Under the pieces are notes generated by a model. The model worked only from the letters and a program-made list of their open reading frames with translations. It had not been told where the DNA came from and searched no databases. DNA of 64,000 bases from Pseudisothecium myosuroides (Eukaryota; Streptophyta; Bryopsida; Hypnales; Lembophyllaceae), in the NCBI GenBank assembly GCA_951799445.1, contig OX637295.1:1488001-1552000 (forward strand). The letters run 5' to 3'. Within the stretch, counting starts at the first letter, position 1, and each line of letters begins with the position of its first letter. Positions 26,207 to 39,400 of this stretch are shown in pieces. A program made the position numbers and the translations under genes.

Positions 26207-28341
26207 CGAGAATAACCCTAGGATATTTCCAAATATTCTTAGTTTAATCTAAATTGGCTTTTTAAGGAAAAATTTAAAATCTTAACTAAATCCAATCTTT
26301 GATTTTCACCAAGATATTTTGCAAATTAACCTAAAATTGCCACTAATTACTCCAAAAAAGTCAAACCTACTGCTGAACTCTTCCTATCTTCTTGAGAACA
26401 ACTCAAAATTGAAAATTAATTGCGCCATCATCTTTGAAAGATTCAAATTAGTCTAGTAGGCCCCATGCCCCCTTCCTCCACGTCATCAATACTCGTAAAA
26501 ACCACTAACGATAATTCCAAAGAAAAGTCAAAATTTCAACAATTGGAATTTGCCATTTTCAACGAAACTAACTAGCTGAGGTTGTTTAGAAGGTTTGTGA
26601 CAGTAAGAAAAGATTCCTTGCTCGCGACATTTGGACACCGTTAGCTCCTAGTTCACTAGTCAATTCTCCACCATGTTGTAAATTTTTGTTAAATCCGATG
26701 TTGTTGCCGATTCTGGTACTTCTGACTATCAGAAAGTCTCAACTTGACAGGTCGCTTATTTAGCACACAAAACTTTAATATAATTTTTAGTGAAATTTTA
26801 TCCCACTTTGGATAATTTTTATAAATTTACCATCAATTTTAAAGGCGGTTGATTTCCTATAAAGTCATCGTGAAGTTTTGTAAAATCCCCAAACTTTTAA
26901 GCAATCCTCTGGAAAATGTCTACAAGCTAAAGATAAAACCAAATCTCTAATTGCATTACGCATAAAGAGGCTAAAATTAGCAACCCCTTGTTAATTTTCA
27001 CCTGAAGGAGAAATTATTCAGGTACCGAGGTTTGTCGTGGATGATTAGCTCCGATGTTGATCTCTTGGCATGTTTTTACTCTAAAAGCACCTTTTTGTAA
27101 GCTCCAATTACCTCGTCCTTCTTCTACTTTGCATTCTGGTTCATATTTGTAACCACCTACAAGACTTTCATAAACTAACTCAAATTTTTCATGAACTGGA
27201 TGTAAACACTTCTAAATCTAAAAATAGACTCTTATATTTTAGTTAGGTTGTCACATGCACTCTACAGGTTGAGTTTCACATGGACAAGACACTAGAACTA
27301 GCTAACTCTTACATCCTCACTTCTCTTTGAAACACTAATCTAGATTTTAAAACACCTAATTAAGACCTAAATATGGAAAAGCAAAGTATTTTGTGCTTCC
27401 TATGATTTTAAGAAGACTCCTTATGATTCTAGTAAGGACTTCTATCAAATCCCTCTCAACTAACTAATTCATACTATTTTGCATGAATTGACACTAAAAA
27501 CTAACAATAAGTCGCAAAAGTTATACCCATAGTTCCAAGTGCTAACTTGAAGGTTCACACCACCTCACCGCCTAAGCCTACTACCTCGCTGTTGATAGGG
27601 ATGGGTTTGGCAAACTGCAACTCGACACGTGGCATCGGGTGGGGAGCCGGATATTGTGAGCTCTTGATTTGGGCTCAAGCCTGTGTTGTCCGGTTTTGCT
27701 TCTGGTTATGTGCTTCCGGTCTTGCTTCTAGTTTTGTGATGTCTGACTCTATGCTAGTCCAAGCTGCGGCCTTTGGCCAAAAATTTGGATTTTCTTTTGG
27801 AAGAAATCTCAAAGTAAAATTAAAACTAAAATCAAGGAATAAACTACAACTTTAGATGTAAGAAGTGTCCTTTGAAAAAAATAAATAGGAAGTAGAGGTA
27901 GATAGAAAGGTAGGAGGCATGAAGTAGGATTGAAGCCTAGTTTAGAACAACATCTCATTGCAACAAAAATCACAAGTAGAGAAGAAGAAGAGACACTTAG
28001 CAAAAAAACCTTTCAACATTTCATAGACACTTCAAACTCAATTAGCAAAGTGAAGAAGGAAGAGGCAAATTTATAGATTGACAAGTGAGCAATTGGAAGA
28101 GATTAGGAGAAAATCCTAAAAAGTCAAATTAGCCATTAGAATATAGATTGAATAATAATTGACTTGAATAGGGATAAGGGATTTTCAAAGGTCAATTATT
28201 ATTTGGGAATTGAAGCATTAGGGTTTTATTCCATCAAAAGTCAACTACCGTACTAGAATAAAATAATGGAGGAAAAATAGTGTAAGAAGAAAAGGAAAAA
28301 GTAGGGAAAAAAAGAAGGTAGTTAAAAATCCAAAACTTGTA
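26207..28341. other. AT-rich spacer with one less AT-rich patch, no gene supported
   Basis: A frame at 27547-27855 on the plus strand lies in a GC-richer patch (27545-27780) but shows no domain, no splice-consistent continuation and unusual composition. I do not call it a gene. Otherwise the stretch is AT-rich with many short poly-A and poly-T runs. Confidence 0.45.
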
Positions 28342-29261
28342 TTAACCCCTAAAGGACCAATATGCGTTTTTTGGCAACATAGAAATTTTGGGTAGGTATG
28401 TGTAACTAGAGATTTGCATATTTTGAGCTGAAATTTTTATAGAAGGTGTGGACGAGGAATATCTTTCATGTGCACCTAATTTCATGACATTTAGAAATAC
28501 GAGTCAAAAGTTATGGCCTAATATATTGTTTGTTTCGCAACTCGAGCAGTCCGGGCAGATAAAAAAAAATCACTTTTTTCAAAAAACAAAAAATTGAAAT
28601 TGGTTTATTAGATTTATATATATGTGGAAAGCTTTTAATCATTCCATTTTGATCAATGGGTCAAACGTTATGAGGATTTTTAGTTTGCGGGCAGTTATGG
28701 ATTGTCTACTCTAAAATAAACTTTGAAGTCGTTTATTTCACTCAATCTTTAATATTTTTCAAAAAAAATAAAATATATGGATGTAGATTGTTTATTACAG
28801 CATTGCAACCATTGGGATTGGAATTTTTCAATTCCATAATTAACTTCTTAACAATTTAGTGTAACCATTCTCTACTTCTTTCTATGTACTATTTTTTTCC
28901 TATATGTTTTACAATTCCAAATAATCTGAAAATTTTCAAGCATGTAGCCAACTTGCCCTGAAGAATGAATCCAAAGAAGCACAACCATTTTGTAAATTTT
29001 TTTATAATAATCTGACCTTGTGAAGTGCATTTGCCCGATTTTTTGTAGGGCCAAAAAAAAGACTTTTGCCACTTCAAACGATAATATCTTCCAATTTACA
29101 TGATGAAATTTTCTGCAATTTTTTTCACATATTCTAAAATCAAAGTCCTACAGTTACATGTGTCCAAAAATGATATTTTTCAAAAATTTGGTACTTGTAC
29201 TAAAAATGGCAGTTTTGGAGCATTTTTGGTGAGAACATAGTCAAGGAACTTTAGGGGTTAA
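28342..29261. mobile_element. piggyBac-like TTAA element, copy 2 (912 bp)
   Basis: TTAA occurs at 28342-28345 and 29258-29261. The interior starts CCCCTAAAGG and ends ACTTTAGGGG, as in copy 1, and follows copy 1 closely base for base with scattered substitutions (for example 'gacgaggaatatctttcatg' is shared exactly). The near-equal lengths (912 and 916 bp) argue for mobility as a unit rather than random duplication. Non-coding. Confidence 0.75.
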
Positions 29262-30690
29262 TTCCCCATTTTCAAGCGGTGAGCAAAATTACAAGACAAC
29301 ACCAAATATGGTGGATAGAAAATACCTTTAGGAAATTTTTTACAATATGGCGGATGACATCCGACTTGAGGTAAGTTACTAATTCCTCTATTTTCTTTCA
29401 AATTTTTTTGATTAGCCACTTTTATCTTAGCCGAATTACAACTCTATGTCAGAGCATTAAGATTAGATCTCCTCCAAAGTTCATGTTTGAAAGTTTGTAG
29501 AGTAGATCTAAGGGTTTCCAAAAACATAAAATACTTAGGATTTGAAGTTTGTATAAAGAAGATACAAGCGGATGAAGTTTGGTAATTAGATTGGATGAAA
29601 AATACTTAGGAGTATCCAAAAAGAACAAAATTAGGGAATTAGTAAGAAAAATAATCTAGATTCCAAAAGTGAAATTAGAAGTTAGTTTTAAAATTAGGTT
29701 AGCAGTAATTAATGGATGAAGTTTTAAACACCGATTAGTGGTCAAACTTCATCCATCAATAACTATTGATAGGAAAAGTCAAATGTCAAGTTAGAAAATA
29801 TTTTGGAAAGCCTAGATCAACATCATAAAAGAACAAACATAAAAAAATTTAAAATAATAATTAATTAGAAACCATTTAGCATACTAAGGAACAAAGAAGG
29901 GGCGAATAAGACCAACCTAAATTTTGGATAAGGGAGAATTTAGGACTAGAAATATGAAGTAGACCCTTAGGGCAATCCTAGGTTGGTACAAACTTAGTAA
30001 AGAAATAAAAACCCTAGAAGAAAATCAAGGATGAAGTTTAGGTTACGGAATGGATGAAGTCAACTCAAATTAATCTAATTCCGCCTAAACTTGGAACTTA
30101 AATAAAGTCCAATAATCTAGAATTTGGGTCAAAATTCAAAGTGAATTCAAATAGGGAACAAGTCTAAAAAGGTGGATGAAGTTTAGATGGCCTCTTAAAG
30201 GCTAAACTTCATCCCTTGATATCTTTTGTTAGGAAGGTCGAATAGAGTTGTATTTCATGTTTTCGGAAATGGCATGAGATGCCATAACACTTGGAATAAC
30301 TAAATTTAGACTATAACCATCCCTCTTTCGAAACCACCGTGACTTCTTAGCCTTGAACTAGTTAGGAAGATAATTGTAATTCGCATTAGTGTTCTTTGTA
30401 TTCTTAGCAAAAGTTGTAAATGATTAAGAATTAAAAAAGATCCATTGCTGAAAAGGCACAATGGATTGACTCTAGGCACCCATAAACAAAAATTAAATAT
30501 AAATTATTAATTAAATATAAATTATTAAGAGCTTGGTTGTGTTCGATTATTTACCAAGGGTGAATAAATAAGCACTCATACAATTCTATCTGATTTGCAC
30601 ACTTGCATTGGCTCTTAGCTCTTTTCTTCAAACTTGTGTGCTTCTTTTGAAAAAGTAAGGTAGGAAACTCACTGTAGACTTGTTTGATCA
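29262..30690. other. AT-rich spacer with recurring 'ggatgaagttt' motif
   Basis: No gene is visible. The words 'ggatgaagttt' and the inverse 'aaacttcatcc' recur many times between 29560 and 30230, giving a diffuse, possibly ancient, repetitive tract. No element ends could be defined. Confidence 0.4.
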
Positions 30691-30930
30691 TTGTACAATG
30701 CTCTCTAAAAAATAAGGTAACCTCTATGACTATATTGCATGGTGATTTTTGCACACATTGCACTATATATTTAGTGTTAGATCTTTTTAGATGTGTAGAG
30801 CTTTCTACTAATGCAAAAAACTAATCTATGATGTGTTCATGATGTAGCATTGGACATTGCATTTCCCTATTTGTACAAAACTTTGCAAAGGTTACCTTAC
30901 TTTCTAGAGGGCATTGTACATAGATACAAT
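30691..30930. repeat. Imperfect inverted repeat, about 40-bp arms
   Basis: The left arm near 30691-30730 (ttgtacaatgctctctaaaa then aataaggtaacc) is matched in inverse orientation near 30891-30928 (ggttaccttactttctagag then ggcattgtac). The roughly 160-bp loop holds nothing recognisable. It may be a small element or the remains of one; no flanking duplication was found. Confidence 0.55.
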
Positions 30931-30995
30931 TGTTGGATTCAAGAATTATTTTTTTGCAAAAGAATAATAAATCAAGGATTTTTTCACATATACAC

Positions 30996-31264
30996 TAGAG
31001 GAGATTTGAGCTTCTAAGAGCCCGCGAGTTCCCGGGCTGTGGGAACTCTGTAGGACTGGTGGGATGCTGCCGCATGGCTTGTCCGACGTGGCCAAGCGAC
31101 TGCCACGTCATTTATTTATTTATTTATTTAGTATTCTTTTAACATTTTAATAACTTCTTCTTTTTTAATAATTTTTTTAATAATTTTTTTTTCTGACAGC
31201 AGGGCTCGTTCCCAGCATTGGGAACAGCCCTGAAACGATCTTCCAGAGGGCCAGATCTCCTCTA
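30996..31264. mobile_element. TA-flanked 265-bp MITE
   Basis: TA at 30996-30997 and 31263-31264 flank a segment that begins GAGGAGATTTGAG and ends CCAGATCTCCTC, an imperfect inverted end. TA duplication suggests the Tc1/mariner group. The interior is strikingly GC-rich at both ends (cccgcgagttcccgggctg; gggctcgttcccagcattgg) with a TTTA repeat and T-rich centre, unlike its AT-rich surroundings. Confidence 0.65.
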
Positions 31265-34200
31265 ATGTTTTGATTAGCTTAGTTTTGAAGAAAAAATGAT
31301 ACATTGTAGACGGTGAAAGAAAAAATATATAGCTTTATATTGTGAATCCTAGGGAGGATTACTCTTGTCATTTTGGATTCTAATAAAGCTTTCTTACTTC
31401 CCTACATGGTTCTAATGGTATCCAAAATCATCGGTTAATAGAATGAAACAATGAATGAACCGTTTGCGATATGTGGAAGTTGTATGAGTGTATTCATTGA
31501 ATTCTTTAAATGGCGACTTTCCAACCCAATTCCAGTCCTTTCATCTCTAGTTCCAGAACTTTGAGCCCCAATTATACACGTGTTTCAATAAAAACTATAT
31601 GAGAATACAACAACACTAAATTGGATTCAAAATTACAGAGCTCTAAACTGGATAGCAGACTATAATGGAATTGCTTACTTTTTGTTTTATGGCAAATTTT
31701 ATAGCAACAAATTTCAACCTACAAGTGCCAAAAGTTTAAAAATTTATGGAATAAAAAGTGATTATAATGCCTTTTTTGTTTTTTGTTTTTCATTTTCAAC
31801 AGTTTGTTTGAATTTTAGCTACTTTGCAACTTCTAGGTTTCTTTCTCCACACCTATATGCACTTAATTTGGGAATCATGGATTTCATATAATATTTTTGA
31901 ACTTCAAGGCATGGGCCCCTTTGCTTTTCATAAATCACAAACGTCTTCTTTCATTGTGAATGCAAGCTTGCCCATAAATTTATAGGCCATTATAACACGA
32001 ATATTTATTTATTTTTATCCATATGTAGATGTTGCATTTTAGAGTGTTATGATTATGATAAATGTTTTTTTTACATTGCTTATATTTACCACTATTTTTT
32101 TGACAAATTCTAAAGTGTAAATGGAAAATAGAACCAACAAGACATTATTAACCACTAATTATTCAAACTAAATATAATAATATCATTTTTTTAAAATACA
32201 ATAAAAAAATTATATTGTTTCCAAAACATCTATGTCATTCATTCATTTTTTATTTCTATCAATATATTACACTATATTTGGAAATAAGCAACGTAAAGTG
32301 CTCAAAAAAAGTGGTGTACTTCAAGTTTCTAAAGACATTTTAATGCTAATTAACCAAAAACTAGCAACTGTAATTCCGTAAATGAATGTTTTTTGTTTAA
32401 TTTTTTTGAATTTATTCCTTACAAATACAAGTTCTACTTTAAACCATTATATCTCTAAAATCAAGATTTTTTTTACTATTTTCAAGGTACCTCACATAGC
32501 TTCAAAAATCATAAAAAAAATAATTCTAAAAAACAATCAAAATATTTGAAAGTAAATTTTTTTTCCTGGACTCTTGAGTTATGTAATTTGGATGTCATGT
32601 AATTTTTATATCAATAAAATTCTAAAGTTTAAAAAAATAAAATTTAATGTTATACTTAAAATCTACTTTTGTATTTCTAAATGAAATGGGAAGGCAAGAA
32701 TTGGATATTAGTTGATGACATTGTATGCATTGTACACAAATCTTCCGCATGTAAAAAAATTTAGATCTCTCAAGCATTTCCTTAAGACTTTCAAAAGTGG
32801 TATTGAACTAAGCACTTCATTTTACTTGCACCCATCTCTTGAAATTAATATGTAAGGCTTTGTTCCATGTCATTCTCATAAGTATGTCAAAAGTTTATAG
32901 TTTTTTTCTTACTTCAATCTTAAAGTCACAGGAAATTAAGAATATCTTTTATTTAAAGATTAATTAATTTTATTAATTAGATAGATTGATGTATACACAC
33001 AAAGCTTTTAATTATTCTATTCCAACTAATTAGAAGAAAACTAAGAGGTTGGGGGGGAGGGGGCAACAATGAAAAAATTAGCATATGAAGTTTTTTTTTA
33101 AACTCACATTATAAAAAATTTAAATAAAAACAAAAGCATATGATATATGTTCCTTACAAAAAGTCAAAATTTTCACCCATTGGAATTGACATTATACAAA
33201 TTTTTGTTGAAATTATTAGAATTTTAATTTTTTCTTTCATCATGTGCTTTATCCTAATTGATTGGTTTAAAAATAAATATGAAGTTTTTTTTGCTTAATC
33301 ATTTTCTATAAATCCTCATTTCATTTCCAACATGTTATCTAAATACACGAGTTGCAGGATACATGTGTTTCTTGAATTTATTGAAAAAAAGAACTTAAGC
33401 TAATAAAGACTTATTTTTAAAGTTTAGGCTTTACAATTGAAAATGAGTATTTATTTTTATTGTAAAATTTGAATAGGAAAAAATAAACAAAATAAACTAA
33501 TCCATCTTATAATTGGATCTATCAAAAAATTAAAAAATCAAATATTATTCAAGGATTATATACTATCAACCTCTTAAATTTAAGTCAACATTCTATTTCC
33601 ATTTTGGAAATCAAGGAATTGAAAGAAAACAAACATATCAACCCCTACTAATAAAAATAATGAATTTTAGATCACATAATTGTAATATGCAAGTATAGGA
33701 ATTTTACCATTCTCTAAAATTTCTAATTTATCAATCAATAAGAATTATGCTAAAGATAATATCAAGGATGTACTTTCAATATGTACTTTGGACACTAAAG
33801 AATTTGATCCATTAAATGCAAACTATGTCAAGATGTCATCCATCACAACTTTTCACACGTTTTTTTCTTCAACAAAATTGATACATTTGCTCTTACTAAA
33901 TTCTAATAACATTCATACAACTTTTTAATGAAGCTTAAGTTAATAAAAAAATTTTAGTGCAATTGCATTGCAACAGACTCTATTCTATTAGAAGGAAAAG
34001 AAACATGTTAGACTGGACTTCCATGCACCCAAACCTTGCAAAAAAGACAAAGAAATTCTAAAATTTTATATAAGTATGCAATATTTGCAAAAGGAGAATC
34101 AAAATTCTTGGCCTCTAATATTTTAGGAAGAAGTACATGAAAATTAGGAGAGGCAATTTTTTTGAATTCTAAAAAAACTAATTTGAATATTAGACTCAAA

Positions 34201-34999
34201 CTTCTTGGTTGTTTTTTGAGTTTGACAACAATGCAAAGCTAACTCTGAAACACACTTTTTTCGTACTCACATAGACATGGAAACATCACAAACATCATCA
34301 AAGACAAATCCTAATGTAGAAAACTCCAAAATTCATTTCCGCTTCTGACACATATGAATATTCACTCTTAGATTCTTTCAAATCAGAAGAATGAATTTCA
34401 CATGGATTAATTCTAACATGCAAGTGTTGAAAAAGGAGCATTTAAAAAATATCCCAAATTTCCAATAAATAAGAATACTTGTAAGGATAATACCAAAGAT
34501 TAAGTGAAAAGACACCCATCAAATCCTAGTGGGAAGCAACCCATTCCTAATCACCACCCCATTTTCTCCATGTAGGTTGTTTTCTTTCCACGAAGGAGGA
34601 GATGAACAGTGATTAATCACAACACAATTCCTGGGCCAGTTGTGACACATTTTGACTGACTACAAGACTCCCAACATTGAAACCACCCCTTGGGTCGATA
34701 TTGTTTTCAGCCCGTGGTTGGAAATAGCAAGCTCAATATCACCAATATGGGAGGAATAGAATCTTTTGTTGAAAAATTCACAATAATTGAAGTTCATCGT
34801 AAAGTGAGCAAACACGGGACCAGGAGCCAGAGTTCTAGAAAAACACAGGACTAAACTCCCTGGAGCACCCAAACTCAGGTCTGATTGAGTTTGGTTCTTT
34901 GTTTGTTTTATTCTATTCTTAGTTAAACCTTCCTTTGACACAGGTTTACAAATACAAGACAACTTTACGATTAACTCTATTATGTTTTGCGGAATACAA
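31265..34999. other. AT-rich spacer with degenerate repeats, no gene seen
   Basis: No supported gene in 3.7 kb. At about 34055-34330 lies a segment similar to 58530-58740 (shared words include 'tatgca.tatttgcaa.agga' and 'attttaggaaga'), so a dispersed repeat is present. Around 33000-33050 the wording resembles the interior of the TTAA elements, which may be a much older copy. The region 34660-35000 becomes less AT-rich toward the lipase gene. Confidence 0.45.
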
Positions 35000-36423
35000 A
35001 ATGTGGAAAACTATGGAAACCTTCCACAATCTATTTCTACACGAGAAAATTTACCCAGTCACGACATTCGCCCTGCAGATACATGAAACTCCTTAAGTGG
35101 TCATGAATGGGTTGCCTCCCATATTTGGCGTAGGGTTTGGAGTTTAGCGCGTACCCGCTCGCGCATTCATTTTGCCGGCCCGTCTGCCCGACTTCTGCTT
35201 TTGCGGGATTCCGTGAACCTGTTTCGTTGTCGACGAATATGCAGTACAGTACCCCACTTCCTTGGAGCTTCCGCCTAGAGCAAGGACCACTGCCCTTTTG
35301 GCTTGCCAATCCTCCAACACAGCACTCACCGTGGCTCTCTCACAAGCTTCCAAATCGCACAAAACGGGCACACTCACAAAAGGGCACACTAATAAACAAA
35401 CGGGCGCCCGCATCCCCATGCAATGCGGCAACCAACCGAGTTCCTGCAGTTTCTAATTGGTTGCTTGATTGCATCTGCCGCTTCTTTCTCGGAACACAAG
35501 CCAAGCGAGCATGTCGGTTTGTTTCTTTTCTGGGATGATCCGATCCATCGCCGCTCACAAACCTCAATTAATCCATATCCACAAGTGTCGGTTCCCAGCT
35601 TTCGCTCAACTTATCTTCTCTACTCTTGTGCACACACTTCCGTCATCAGCTTCTTCCCACTCTTGTTCATATCCTGAATCTTAAGTTATACTCACACACT
35701 CTTCAATTCTGCGCAGATCGATTTCTTGGCCGTCTTGGGAATGGAGCCGAAGTAGTGTTGAGTTCCTTGAGTAGCGTGGTCAGCATTTGTGGGTCAAGTG
35801 GTGGATGCGGGTTTGTTTTGGGTTGAATTTAGACCTCGCGTGGGTTCGGGTTTACATGTTGTCGCCGCCGTTTTGACCAAATTTGGAAGTGCGCGCGTGG
35901 CGTCGTTATTAGAGTGCGATTTACGATTTCCTGGTCTTCGATTTCTTGTGGACTTCCTTGCGGCATTGGAGGTGAAATTATTGATTGCTTTCGAAGCTGG
36001 ATTTGGAATAGGTGCAAGGGCATTTATCAAAGGGAATTAATTGGGTTCTAGGTTTTCTTGGAATTGAGCGGAGTGTTCGTGTGTGTGAGCTTCGTCGTCG
36101 TCGAATTGGGAGGTTGATTGCTTGCTCCTGAAGCACATTCAAGAGACAAGCTGCGAGAATCTACAGAGCATTGATCGCTTGCACCGCTTCAGTGAAATCT
36201 GCCCGAGTTTGAAGCTTGGATGGTGTTGCGGCTGGATGGTGTTGAGTTGGATGAGTTGGATCTGATTGCGTAGCGGCAAAGTCACTGCTCTATCTTAGTG
36301 ATCTACAGCTTTCTTCGCTGTTTCAAGACAATTAGCTTGTTGGATTTGAGGATCTGGTTACATGCTCATTCGATTAGAAGTGTTGAAATTGTTGGAAGCA
36401 AAGCGGTTGCGCAGCTGTCAAAC
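35000..36423 (+). promoter_or_regulatory. Upstream region and probable 5' UTR of the lipase gene
   Basis: Composition changes here from AT-rich to nearly balanced. Several overlapping open frames on both strands are mutual shadows without domains, so I call none. A pyrimidine-rich stretch at about 35600-35700 and the long purine/GT-rich tract up to 36400 look like a plant 5' leader, possibly with an intron. The transcription start cannot be fixed by eye. Confidence 0.4.
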
Positions 36424-39400
36424 ATGATACAAAGATTGGTTGACAATGTTCTCGGGGTGGCAAAAGAGTAAGAACTCGACTGAGCTTTCGTTTCATGGCT
36501 ATAGGGTTTTTGAGCAATCGTGATTCTGCAATCAAAAGATTTTCCTTCTTCCTTTGCTTTAAGAGGGGACGAGTGCTTCTTAGGCCTCATCGCCCCCTGA
36601 AATGTACACCTCTGGTACATTCTTTTCATAGAACAGACTCGGAAGGGGAAGCTCTCCCTTAAAGATTACCTGAGAGTTCGTAACCTTGTGATGTGATTTT
36701 AATGTGATAGTTTCGAAGTGCAGGTCTATGAAAACGTTCAGCCACGAGTCTTTCAATCAGACGGTGAGGTTGATCAATGGTTTTTCGGCATTAGTGCTTG
36801 CTGTACTACCCTTTCAGTCCAGTTTGGAGGGAATTCAAGGATGGGAGCTGCGTCCAAAGCTTCGAGCCCCTCGCCTATTGAACTGGATGGAGGAGTGAGT
36901 ACACGTTCCCTTCATTGTGATTACTTCACTGTTTCTGAAGATGGCAGAAGTTTCCAAGTTGTTTTACTGATTCAAGAATGTCTATGAATGTACGTTTTAG
37001 TTCAGAGAAGGTCTTACAATGTAGAGGAAGAGGAGAAGAGTTATGAAGCCGGTAATTCAAATCATCTGGAGGAGTTCTAGATAGAAATTGTTGCTCAAAT
37101 TTGAGAAATTCTTGATGGTTGTGGTTGTGGTAAATCATTAACGCATGGTTGGTGCTATTGCAGCGGAGTTTCATCTTTTAATTCTTTTATACATGACTAC
37201 GAATCTGACGATGATTTATACTACGAATCGGGATCGGAATCGGAGTATGAGGACAGTTTAGCTCCTTCATCTCCTTGTTCAACAACCTCTTTTGTATCCA
37301 GAGCCAGCAGCTTTGGTAGACACCGTCGGCACAGTAGTCTCTGGAAGAGATTGCTTCGAAGTGTATTTTGGCCTTTCCGCATCTGGTATTTGCCTTTCTC
37401 TATTCTCTTTAGACCTACAAATTCAATTCTCCATGCATATTGTTTTCCCAGCACGAAGAAGCTCGGAATAAGTTAAAGGATATCAATTGTGTCTCTTTAG
37501 GCATTTTAACATCTGTACGAGTGTGAGTTTTGAGAGATCAATTTTGAGCTGTGGAGATCTTTGGGAGGGTCAAATATGTTGAGATGAAATTTGTGTCACA
37601 ATGTATGATTTCCTTATGCAACTTCAAAATGGGAGGTTGTAGTTCACTATTAAAGGGACAATAGATAACCTCATTTCTATTCAAAGAAGAGTAGCCATAG
37701 ACATTTTGCCTAGTCATGTATGAATCGATGAGTTACTGTTGGTAGCAGGGGTTGGTATAGGAGTTCAGGTACAGCTCCCTAACGGTTCTGGTATCCTCCA
37801 GCTTACCATTCTGACTCAATTATTTATCTTTCGCCATTTTCTAAACTTTCTGAATGTTTGTCGTATGCTAGGGGCTGTGAAGCAACCGCTGCTCCCACAC
37901 CCAGAGGTGTCAGAGAATTAAGACGAAGCTCCAGCAGCGGAAGCTTGCAACGCATGTATCGTGGAATGAAAGACTACATGATGCCAAAGCAACACGTGGA
38001 TCAAAGAAAGGGTGTGATCGAGGTTTGATGCATTTTCCCAAACTAGTAGGTTAGGATTTACTGGTGCTTTTTTCTTACCACAATTCAGCACAATACAAAT
38101 ATACCAGTAAAATGAACCGACACTGGAAGTTGATGGTTGTGTGCCTGTATATACGCTGATTCTAATGCACAAGTCCCAAAACCGTCTTGTGGTTAGCGGA
38201 TACTTTCTTTTCTTTTCATGGATCATCTAACCCGTGGATCACAAATCCTTGTTTTTTATCCAGGATATGCAATTTTGGGTGGAGCTTTTAATTGAACGGG
38301 TTTTTGAGACCGTGCAAACCCTCATACACTACGTCCTGTCACCCTTTAATACCCTGAAGCTGTTCTTCAGCTGGCTTTTCTTCAGTCATTTTAATTGTGA
38401 ACCTGATGACCTCGTGGACACATCTACACTGGGTGATTCGAATCCAGCCATTCAAAAGCAAGCCAGACGCCAGCAAACTTTGAACACGGACGAGCGGACT
38501 TGTGAGGATGTAATTACTGCTTTGGGGTGAGTAGCATCCTTCTCTTTAGGATGTTCGCTTTGGATTATAGCTTCGTACCAATTTTCAAGGTCCAGACTCA
38601 AGAGTTCCACGCTGTGATTACTGAGATCTGTGGACTTCACAGGTACCCATACGAAGCATTGCGGGTGACTACTGAAGACGGTTATATCCTCCTTCTCGAG
38701 AGAATCCCAAGGTATGTCACAGGAGTTAGGGTCAATTTTGGATTGCAAAGGCTTAAAATTTGAACCACCGTCATTTACACCTAGGGGTGGTGAGATACAA
38801 CAAGCTTAAACTATCCATTACTTTTGGAACACCTTATGGCACATTTGAGCTAATAAGTATTCAATCCATCACATAGAGGTAGCCTTGGTATGCCAAATAG
38901 TTTTAGCATGCCACATAGGAGCTATTTAAGCGTCACCTCTTCATACTCATTAGTGTAAAGTCGACATTGAACAAAATAAGGTAAAGCAAATACAAAATAT
39001 TTTTGGCACCTATCAAGGTTTAGATTGACTTGCTATCTGAAGTTAAATTTTTTAAAGGATTAGAATATGAATAAAAATCTGGTGGTACACTTATGGAATC
39101 TTATGGTAACATTTACTTATGGTACCCAATAGATGACATGGATACAGATGGCATAAAATCTTGTGATTTTTGCTTGAATTTGACGGCAATGGGTTTTGTA
39201 TTGTTGTGCAGGCCCAGTTCTCAGAAAGTCTTATATTTGCAGCATGGTATGCTGGATTCATCTCTAGGGTGAGCAACCGCGTGACTTGGATACGATTTTG
39301 AGGATGTGCTTTGAGATTCAAACTGTATCTATCTAATAGTTTTAGATTTCATGACTTCCTTTAACGACCTCTTTCGCGGCATTTGCATTTATTTAGGTGG

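Noticed and set aside
27547..27855. Plus-strand frame of 102 codons in a GC-richer patch
   Set aside because: No domain, no intron-linked neighbour and repetitive wording ('tgcttctggtt', 'tgcttctagtt'); not enough to call a gene.
35037..35567. Several overlapping frames on both strands upstream of the lipase
   Set aside because: They contradict one another, show no domain, and the region reads better as promoter and leader of the lipase gene.
36366..36629. Minus-strand frame of 87 codons
   Set aside because: It overlaps the first coding exon and first intron of the lipase gene, which is supported by family similarity and matching phases.
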